A stretch of 11,050 bases of DNA from JAZKAD01 sp040389305 (GTDB taxonomy: Bacteria > Pseudomonadota > Alphaproteobacteria > Rickettsiales > Rickettsiaceae). The stretch's first letter is position 1. Every line of letters starts with the position of its first letter. Made by a program: the position numbers and the translations under genes. Below the pieces are notes generated by a model. That model was given only the letters and a program-made list of their open reading frames with translations, searched no databases and had not been told where the DNA came from. The stretch spans positions 1-11,050 of the forward strand of contig JAZKAD010000050.1 in NCBI GenBank assembly GCA_040389305.1, written 5' to 3'. Below, piece by piece: positions 5,614 to 11,050 of this stretch.

Positions 5614-6621
5614 TCAAATAATCAAGAAAGCGCCACCACCATTTCCGTCGTTACCAAAACGTATAAAATGTTCAAGACTGTCTTTCCTTAACAATCTGCT
5701 ATGGAATAGCTTATATTCCGGAAGGACAACATAGCCTGGGATGTCATGGTCAGCAAAACATCTACAGTTGTAGTCTTGCCCTGGATATCCTGTGGCCGGA
5801 GGGTTGTCCGTCGAAAACATTTTACCTTCGTTTGAACGATGAGTAGCCCTTACCTTTGCATCTCCAGAGGTGCGCCAAATATAATATTTTTCTGAATAAA
5901 AGCAGTTTTCGTTGCTATGCTTATATGGGATGATAGTCTCACCAAGTACTATTTCGCGTTTATCCTTTGAATTAGGTAGCGGATGCTGATTAGGCTTTCT
6001 GTACCACGGACATTCCGGAGAGCTGCCAAGAATGTATTGGGCATTGCGGCGCACCTGTATTCCTCTGATTATAGAGGCATCCACACCTTCTACACTCTTT
6101 ATCTTTTCAAGTGCTGAGATAAGGTGATTTACATCAGATGTTTTTAAATATAGCTTTATATGATCAATGCATTTTCTAAGTTGTCTAGGGCTATTGTAGT
6201 AAATATCTTCGAGCATTATTCTTTCATTGCCTTTCAGCTTATCCCAGTCAGCGCCAAATATATTCTTTAGCTCTTGCCGTTTGACGTCTCTAACATAATT
6301 AAATAAAATCTGCGCGTGCTCTTCTTCAATCTCTTTGCCGTCGTAGAATTCGTCAAAATCTAAAGAATCCCCAAAAGCTCCTGTCCATAATCTCCTTGCC
6401 GCATTATCATCCATGTTAAAACCGTAGCCAATGGTCTTTTTACCTTTATTACGCGGGTCTTTTGAACCCCTATCACCATAAACCGTTTCTCTGAATTCTT
6501 CGCTGTCTGTTATAATCTCAAAAAAGGCATCGTCATATATTTTCTGATGCTCTTGGTTATTGAAATCCAAATTATGCAGCTTATCCCTGATCTCTACTAA
6601 TGCCGTAAGTGATATTTTCAC
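5614..6621 (-). CDS. Lysozyme-like protein fused to a Mu gpF/SPP1 gp7-like motif
   Basis: I place the start at GTG 6621 because AGGAGG (6627-6632) precedes it by 5 nt, giving 335 residues. A longer frame from ATG 6723 would overlap the divergent gene. Residues about 40-200 look like a T4-type (GH24) lysozyme: E42 in EEFRETVYGD, D50, and T63 in the TIGYG motif match the Glu-Asp-Thr catalytic triad spacing, and a helical core ends at RRNAQYILG. The C-terminal part carries W249-R-T-S-G-D254, R258, H261, G266 and a C286-R-C288 motif, the signature of the Mu gpF/SPP1 gp7 minor head family, which is also used in phage-encoded polymorphic toxins. There is no signal peptide. It may be a phage-derived effector or a relic of a prophage. 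The domain calls are from motif reading only. Confidence 0.75.
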   Translation of the reverse strand: MKISLTALVEIRDKLHNLDFNNQEHQKIYDDAFFEIITDSEEFRETVYGDRGSKDPRNKGKKTIGYGFNMDDNAARRLWTGAFGDSLDFDEFYDGKEIEEEHAQILFNYVRDVKRQELKNIFGADWDKLKGNERIMLEDIYYNSPRQLRKCIDHIKLYLKTSDVNHLISALEKIKSVEGVDASIIRGIQVRRNAQYILGSSPECPWYRKPNQHPLPNSKDKREIVLGETIIPYKHSNENCFYSEKYYIWRTSGDAKVRATHRSNEGKMFSTDNPPATGYPGQDYNCRCFADHDIPGYVVLPEYKLFHSRLLRKDSLEHFIRFGNDGNGGGAFLII

Positions 6622-6686
6622 AAAATCCTCCTTGAAAAAGCCATTAAAGCTGCTAAATTCCACCTCTCTGTAACCGAAGGTAGAAT

Positions 6687-8306
6687 ATGCGCAAATTTCT
6701 TCGCAAGTTGGTATATATAACATGCATGATAGCTCTCACTAATACTCACCATGCATTCTCTTGTCGCTTTGAAACATGCGGTAAAAATCCCAATCCTGAA
6801 GAAGATAAGCTCGAAGAACTACACTGTAAGGTAGATGACCTGTATGACACCTTATCCAAGATGCTGATCGGCAAGGAAAAAGCTAACATTAAGAAAGAGC
6901 GAGGTGACTGGTTTCACTATCCACATACCATCAAAAGCTACGAAGCAAAGCAGAAAGAGCTTAATGATAAAATAGACCTTGAGGCTGCAAAAATTTTACC
7001 ACTTTTTATCACGGATAAGGAGGCTATAGATATGCAAGATCAGTCGATGCTTGATAAGCTTAAGAATTGCAATCTTGATGTATGCAAGGCCTATTGCAAC
7101 TTCTTTGAGTATAAAAATAGCAAAAAGATTGATGAAGTACTAGAGAGCAGTTTATATATACGACTCTCTGATCGCAGCTTATTTGATGATTTAAAACATT
7201 CCAGATTAAATAGAGCAAAAGATTATATTGATGCAGTCCCTTTATGGCTTGTGCTTCAGTCTCCCAATGTTTTAGAATCTATGTATGAACGATATTCTTT
7301 TGATGTAAAATCCCCTTATTCAGTGCGTCAATTACCTGAATTTGAGCATCTAGCTAGCATCATGACGAAAATGGGGGGAGATCATTGGAGTGGTGGTATG
7401 TGTCATTTATCAAGCGGCACTATCGTTATAGATATCGGGGCAAGAGAAGATAATGTGCTGAATTATTTAAGCTTCGCTCCTCGTAAATTCGGATATGGAT
7501 ATAGCGAGGCCGTCACTAATAACCTCATACATTTAAAGGTATGGTCTTTGGAGGGCTTATGGAACAAACATTTATACCAGGAATTTGAGGATGCATTTGA
7601 TAAAGCAGCTATAGCCCTCGCAGGATACTATGCTGAGCATTTTGGAGATTCTGAGCATTGGAGTCAAGATTCTAGGAGGTTACTTGGGCAGTATGTCCGC
7701 TTTACATTTAGTCATACAAGTAAGGCTGATAACAAGGCTTTCAAAGCTCTATCAAGTGGCAGTATAAAATTACATACAAAAGACTTTACGCAGCAAGATT
7801 GGAATGATTTACTTGGAATGGCAATTATAGCTGATGTACCATTTAAAACAATTGAGTGGATAATAAAATCTGGAGCGGATGCAAATAGCGAGTATTGTGG
7901 CGAAGTTCCTATAATGAAAGCAGTTTTAAGGCCTGATGTGCTTGAGCTTCTGCTTAAATCTGGTGCGAATGTTGATACTGAGCTGAAGTGGGGTAAGACA
8001 GCGCTCTTTTATGCTGCACAATATAACTCTATAGAAGCAGTAAAAATTCTGCTGGATTATGGTGCAGATATCAATCATGCTATAAAAAGCAATGATGTGC
8101 TGCTTACGCTATGCGAGAAAGAATATAGTATATTAGGAGAACCTTCGATGCAGACAATGACGGTGACAGATTTTACGCCACTTGTATACGCAATGCGTTA
8201 TGGCTCAAGAGAAATGCAGGAATTGCTGAAAAAAAATAGCGCGAATTTAGGCGGTGCACAGAAGGATCGTATGGATAAGTGGATCAGAGGTGAGAATGAG
8301 ATGTAA
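6687..8306 (+). CDS. Exported ankyrin-repeat protein with unknown N-terminal domain
   Basis: The 539-residue protein starts at ATG 6687 with GAAGG (6676-6680) before it. Residues 1-24 form a signal peptide: MRKFLRKL, then a hydrophobic core, then HHAFS before Cys-25. A signal peptidase I site after S24 fits better than a lipobox. Residues about 25-370 are not recognised. CHLSSGTIVIDIG near 237-249 and a later NNLIHLKVW (277-285) with ALAGYYAEHFGDSEHW (about 311-326) recall the layout of secreted metallopeptidases, but no HExxH is present. Residues about 371-525 hold three to four ankyrin repeats, the clearest being WGKTALFYAAQYNSIEAVKILLDYGADIN. It is divergent to the lysozyme-like gene with a 65-bp shared spacer. 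A role outside the cytoplasm, perhaps on the host side, is inferred. Confidence 0.8.
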   Translation: MRKFLRKLVYITCMIALTNTHHAFSCRFETCGKNPNPEEDKLEELHCKVDDLYDTLSKMLIGKEKANIKKERGDWFHYPHTIKSYEAKQKELNDKIDLEAAKILPLFITDKEAIDMQDQSMLDKLKNCNLDVCKAYCNFFEYKNSKKIDEVLESSLYIRLSDRSLFDDLKHSRLNRAKDYIDAVPLWLVLQSPNVLESMYERYSFDVKSPYSVRQLPEFEHLASIMTKMGGDHWSGGMCHLSSGTIVIDIGAREDNVLNYLSFAPRKFGYGYSEAVTNNLIHLKVWSLEGLWNKHLYQEFEDAFDKAAIALAGYYAEHFGDSEHWSQDSRRLLGQYVRFTFSHTSKADNKAFKALSSGSIKLHTKDFTQQDWNDLLGMAIIADVPFKTIEWIIKSGADANSEYCGEVPIMKAVLRPDVLELLLKSGANVDTELKWGKTALFYAAQYNSIEAVKILLDYGADINHAIKSNDVLLTLCEKEYSILGEPSMQTMTVTDFTPLVYAMRYGSREMQELLKKNSANLGGAQKDRMDKWIRGENEM

Positions 8307-8351
8307 AATGACTCACGCAAATACCACAATCTCTACTTAAGAAATTCCATC

Positions 8352-8374
8352 TGGGGGTATTATTGGGGGTATTA
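8352..8374 (+). repeat. Tandem TGGGGGTATTA repeat
   Basis: Two identical 11-mers (8352-8362 and 8364-8374) are separated by one T. Such GGGGGTAT pairs resemble arm-type sites seen near P4-family integrase genes and island attachment sites, so this may be a scar of an excised or deleted element. A 31-bp stretch covering the first copy (8333-8363) matches 10494-10524 at about 22 positions, also downstream of an ankyrin gene. Confidence 0.6.
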
Positions 8375-8391
8375 GAAAAATCGATTAAAAT

Positions 8392-8416
8392 ACGACCCTT
8401 ATACACTAAGGGTCGT
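8392..8416. terminator. Perfect 10-bp hairpin, possible terminator
   Basis: ACGACCCTTA and TAAGGGTCGT pair perfectly around a TACAC loop. The T-rich tail (ATTTTAATCGATTTTT) is on the minus-strand side, so intrinsic termination would work for transcripts from the right. For the upstream ankyrin gene it lacks a T run, so it may instead be an attachment-related palindrome. Confidence 0.45.
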
Positions 8417-8604
8417 GAGCCACAATGTGTGTCCACTACCACCATTTTCCCCTCCGAATACATCCCATACACAGAAGTATCAAGCGCTGGCAGTTCTTGA
8501 ATTTATGTGATATAAATTCGTAACCTATATATAGCAACTTCAAGCCCTATATTTACACGGTCACCATTTAATTAAGTAAGTCACCTACGGTGATAATATT
8601 TTAC

Positions 8605-8660
8605 TGGGTTGCTTCGTCGATCACTTCGCCTTCGCTACGTGACTTTCTCGCAATGACGCT
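8605..8660 (-). repeat. GC-rich short interspersed repeat
   Basis: Read on the minus strand it begins GCGTCATTGCGAGAAAGTCA, continues with a GTAGCGAAGGCGAAGTGATC core and ends in GAAGCAACCCA. From memory, closely similar CGTCATTGCGAG...GAAGCAA elements are scattered in intergenic regions of Rickettsiales and some other intracellular bacteria. Only one copy is in this window. It is much richer in GC than its surroundings. Confidence 0.65.
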
Positions 8661-8714
8661 TAACTTCGTTCAGTATTTAATAAGTCTTTATATTGTGTTC
8701 ATGAGACAGCCGTG

Positions 8715-8746
8715 TTAAAAAGCACTCAATAGCTATTGCTTTTTAA
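8715..8746. promoter_or_regulatory. Nested palindrome overlapping a -35 box
   Basis: TTAAAAAGCA (8715-8724) and TGCTTTTTAA (8737-8746) form a perfect 10-bp inverted repeat. Inside it lies the self-complementary AATAGCTATT (8728-8737). It covers the -35 box of the following promoter, so it is a plausible operator. Read as RNA it also resembles a terminator. Confidence 0.5.
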
Positions 8747-8764
8747 GGTTATTTTTTGTATACT
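8736..8764 (+). promoter_or_regulatory. Sigma70-type promoter of the second ankyrin gene
   Basis: TTGCTT (8736-8741) and TATACT (8759-8764) lie exactly 17 nt apart. A start near 8771 gives a leader of about 24 nt to ATG 8795. The -10 box overlaps the first codons of the longer TTG-initiated frame at 8756, which supports the shorter protein. Confidence 0.6.
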
Positions 8765-8794
8765 TATCATAAAATAACTTATTTAAAGGATAGT

Positions 8795-10456
8795 ATGAAA
8801 AGAAAAGATTCTTTGCCAGATAGCAGCGCTAGTAGTAAAATTCAAAAAATGGATAATCCGGATTCCTTATTATTACGTAGCGTAGCAAAACGCGGCTCTG
8901 TTGCATTCGATAGCGCTAAAGAAGCTTTAGAGTTAGGAGCGGGTATTAATGCCGCTAATAAAAACGGACGATCTGTTATTTCAGTTGCAGCCGCAAGTGG
9001 AGCATCTTTTGAAGTGGTGAAGTTTCTGCTAGAGCGCAAAGCGAACCCGCAAATACCTGATAAAGAAGGTCACAATGCTTTATATCATGCAGCTTCAAGT
9101 AATTACTCTTCATTCCAGGTTATATCATTAATTTTAAGCCAAATGAACAAGGAAGATTTAAACATTGATACCGCAAACCTTATAACTCAAGTTAAAAACG
9201 AAAAAACACTGCATCTTTTACTTACAAACTTAAAGTTTACTCTGGAATCTCATGGTAACTTTTTGCATCAAGCCTTAACTAATTCGTATTTTCCTTCCGT
9301 GATTGCCACAAATCTTATAGATAAACACGGGTACAGTTTGGATACTAAAGATTCGAATGGCTATACGCCTTGGCAATCTTTTCTTGTGAAACCTAGGCAT
9401 GGGCAAGAATTCAGCTTAGACACATTTAATGAGGTATTATTAAAATACCCCTTTAATGCCAGCATAGTAGCCCCTAACGGTTTAGATGCGCTGAATCTTT
9501 TGGCTATGTATTTAAGAAATTGCTATCAAATTTTATGCTCTGAAGAGGGTGATAGTAATATTGCATCAAAGCTTGTTAAGCATTTTATTGAACGCGGCGC
9601 GCAGGTCAATAATGATACTCAAGTAAACCCTCTACATTATGTAATAAAAATCTCAGATAATTCTACACAGCCGCCCCCAATAATACCTTTAGTAAAGACT
9701 TTTTTTGCATTGGCTGATAACGGAGTAAAGATTCCAAATAATATTTTATCTATTTACATCAATCAATATCTGGACATCCTGCAAAAAAGTTATGTTCCAT
9801 TGGATTATTGTGATACCCATTGTCGCTTCATTAAAGATTTAGCGGCTAAATATAGCGATCAATTAGATCCTGCTTTTTTTGATGAAAAAACCAATAGCCC
9901 CCTGTCAACTCTTAGGAATATAGTAGAATTGATAAGTTATACATATCAAAGTCTCAAGAGATGTCATCCCTCAAAAGAACAATATATAAAATTATTGATA
10001 CAAAAAAATAATGTAGTTCCATCATTTTTCATTCCTTATGAAATTTTAAAATCAATAGATAGTACGCCAATAAAATTCGAGACAGTTTTTAATTTATTAT
10101 TTAACGAAAAACATCTGCTTAGCCCGCTTTATAAGTTTTGGGATGGAGATGCCTTTATCCCACCTAGTAGAGAATATATTGCCGCGATCCCACAAATGTT
10201 AAATGTTTATAAGTTTCCTCAATTTATAATCGCAGAGGCAAAAAGGCTGCAAGATATCAAATTTCAAATGAATAGTTTGCATCAATCGGCTTCATCTCAA
10301 GTTACTATTGAAGAAATCGGGAATAAAGCGATGGAAGAAGGCGCGACTTCTACCTTTGCTCATCTGCCACTATCGCCCCAACAAGATACGAACGAAGAGA
10401 ATCTTGATGTAACAATGAACGGTAGTGATAGTAACGTACTAGATTCACATTTATAA
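8795..10456 (+). CDS. Ankyrin-repeat protein, cytoplasmic type
   Basis: ATG 8795 is preceded by AAGGA (8786-8790) at 4 nt and by a promoter, giving 553 residues. The longer frame from TTG 8756 is rejected because it starts within the promoter. The first 30 residues are basic and serine-rich with no signal peptide. Ankyrin repeats are clear at residues about 46-115 (ALELGAGINAANKNGRSVISVAAASG... and NPQIPDKEGHNALYHAAS...). Weaker units lie near 178 (DTKDSNGYTPWQSFL) and near 266 (RGAQVNNDTQVNPLHYVI). Residues about 290-500 are helical and unrecognised, and the tail from about 505 is acidic and likely disordered. Ankyrin proteins of intracellular bacteria are often secreted by type IV or type I systems; that is only an inference here. 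Confidence 0.85.
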   Translation: MKRKDSLPDSSASSKIQKMDNPDSLLLRSVAKRGSVAFDSAKEALELGAGINAANKNGRSVISVAAASGASFEVVKFLLERKANPQIPDKEGHNALYHAASSNYSSFQVISLILSQMNKEDLNIDTANLITQVKNEKTLHLLLTNLKFTLESHGNFLHQALTNSYFPSVIATNLIDKHGYSLDTKDSNGYTPWQSFLVKPRHGQEFSLDTFNEVLLKYPFNASIVAPNGLDALNLLAMYLRNCYQILCSEEGDSNIASKLVKHFIERGAQVNNDTQVNPLHYVIKISDNSTQPPPIIPLVKTFFALADNGVKIPNNILSIYINQYLDILQKSYVPLDYCDTHCRFIKDLAAKYSDQLDPAFFDEKTNSPLSTLRNIVELISYTYQSLKRCHPSKEQYIKLLIQKNNVVPSFFIPYEILKSIDSTPIKFETVFNLLFNEKHLLSPLYKFWDGDAFIPPSREYIAAIPQMLNVYKFPQFIIAEAKRLQDIKFQMNSLHQSASSQVTIEEIGNKAMEEGATSTFAHLPLSPQQDTNEENLDVTMNGSDSNVLDSHL

Positions 10457-10532
10457 GCAGCAACAAGCTTAAATACTGAACTGGCTACACTATCTATCTA
10501 AGAAAACTCATGTGGGGGAGTAATAGCATTCT

Positions 10533-10578
10533 AAGAACCTGTATTCACCTCTAAAAACATATGCGAATACAGGTTCTT
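10533..10578. terminator. Perfect 14-bp inverted repeat after the ankyrin gene
   Basis: AAGAACCTGTATTC (10533-10546) and GAATACAGGTTCTT (10565-10578) flank an 18-nt loop. The stem is long and perfect, but no T run follows, so either a terminator without a tail or a protein-binding palindrome is possible. It lies between the ankyrin stop and the next promoter. Confidence 0.5.
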
Positions 10579-10585
10579 AATGGCA

Positions 10586-10614
10586 TTGACATTAGTAACT
10601 TAATAGATTACAAT
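10586..10614 (+). promoter_or_regulatory. Near-consensus sigma70 promoter of the third ankyrin gene
   Basis: TTGACA (10586-10591, perfect) and TACAAT (10609-10614, five of six) are separated by 17 nt. Transcription from about 10621 gives a leader near 49 nt. A second -10-like TATACT (10630-10635) with ATTACA (10607-10612), again at 17 nt, may give a tandem start. It is the strongest promoter in the window by eye. Confidence 0.7.
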
Positions 10615-10669
10615 GTATTTTTTATAAACTATACTACACTCTTACAACTTAAAACAAAAGAGCGGATTT

Positions 10670-11050
10670 ATGTCTAAACTAACAGGGGATCAGACAGAGC
10701 CTTGGGCTTCTTTGATTGCAGCAATAGCATCAGGTCAGCAGGAAGATCTCAATAGAGTTATTGAGATTCTTGAGGAAGCTCCTACTCTTGCGCGCGATGC
10801 AGATGAGCTCGGAAATACACCGTTGCACTTGGCAGTAAATGCAAAGAATGCGAATAGCTGCAATATTATTATTACGCTAAAACTTGCGCATGCTGCGGAA
10901 GTAGATTGTACAAATAAAGCAGGAAATACACCACTGCATCTAGCCGTATCAAACTCTCAAATTGAAGTCGTAACTACATTGATATCATCATGTAATGCTA
11001 AAAAAGATATACTTAATAAGGATGGGAATACTGCGTTGCACATAGCGGCA
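10670..11050 (+). CDS. Ankyrin-repeat protein, 5' part, runs off the window
   Basis: ATG 10670 opens a frame of 127 codons that stays open to the window end. A weak GAG-rich ribosome site (about 10659-10664) lies before it, and a strong promoter lies further upstream. After a leader helix (residues about 10-43), three near-canonical ankyrin repeats follow: DELGNTPLHLAVNAKN (44 onward), NKAGNTPLHLAVSNSQIEVV (81 onward) and NKDGNTALHIAA (116 to the edge). These match the textbook repeat far better than those of the two upstream ankyrin genes, suggesting a younger or more constrained gene. It has no signal peptide and is probably a cytoplasmic or type IV-type secreted protein, by analogy only. 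Confidence 0.9.
   Translation, partial: MSKLTGDQTEPWASLIAAIASGQQEDLNRVIEILEEAPTLARDADELGNTPLHLAVNAKNANSCNIIITLKLAHAAEVDCTNKAGNTPLHLAVSNSQIEVVTTLISSCNAKKDILNKDGNTALHIAA

Larger units (their letters stand above)
8307..8794. other. Gene-free spacer between two ankyrin genes
   Basis: A 62-codon minus-strand frame (8284-8472) spans a perfect hairpin and overlaps the upstream gene end, so I do not accept it. The spacer contains tandem TGGGGGTATTA repeats, a 10-bp hairpin, a small TCACC/GGTGA stem (8581-8593), a GC-rich interspersed repeat (8605-8660) and the promoter of the next gene. Confidence 0.6.

Noticed and set aside
8284..8472. 62-codon minus-strand frame
   Set aside because: It overlaps the end of the ankyrin gene and runs through the tandem TGGGGGTATTA repeat and a perfect hairpin. 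No ribosome site or family resemblance.

Overview
The window reads as a piece of an AT-rich, decaying accessory region from an obligate-intracellular alphaproteobacterium, most likely Rickettsiales-like. The support is indirect: three ankyrin-repeat genes in a row, a short interspersed GC-rich repeat of a kind common in such genomes (8605-8660), several broken genes, and long gene-poor stretches full of repeats. No rRNA, tRNA or conserved housekeeping gene is present to fix the taxonomy.

Left block (about 1-5613): the remains of a small integrative or satellite-like element. It is bounded by two arms of about 118 bp in inverted orientation (54-170 and 5454-5571), each built from six copies of a CACCTAAAG-type 9/10-mer. 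A shortened third arm lies at 5182-5234, and GC-rich direct repeats lie at 5243-5347. Between the arms are an AlpA-type excisionase/regulator (528-734); the first 58 codons of a DUF3987-type primase/helicase (758-934); a frameshifted HNH endonuclease carrying homing-endonuclease-associated repeats (986-1667); the C-terminal part of the same primase/helicase family (1777-2745); an oppositely oriented AAA ATPase-TOPRIM protein resembling OLD/PARIS-type defence proteins (4231-2768); a roughly 200-nt stretch that folds on paper into a series of hairpins, two with GCAA loops (4346-4539); and an orphan gene (4648-5118). AlpA, primase/helicase, iteron-like repeats and a defence gene together fit a P4- or PICI-like satellite. 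No recognisable integrase or structural gene is inside, so the element is either cut by the window edge or defective.

Middle block (5614-8306): two divergent genes with a 65-bp spacer. The minus-strand gene fuses a T4-type (GH24-like) lysozyme domain to a C-terminal motif like that of Mu gpF/SPP1 gp7 head proteins. The plus-strand gene is an exported protein with a signal peptide, an unrecognised N-terminal domain and C-terminal ankyrin repeats.

Right block (8307-11050): a 490-bp spacer with tandem TGGGGGTATTA repeats, a perfect hairpin and the interspersed repeat; a cytoplasmic ankyrin protein with its own promoter (8795-10456); a long perfect inverted repeat and a near-consensus sigma70 promoter; then a third, canonical ankyrin gene running off the edge (10670-11050). 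The ankyrin proteins are candidate host-interaction factors.
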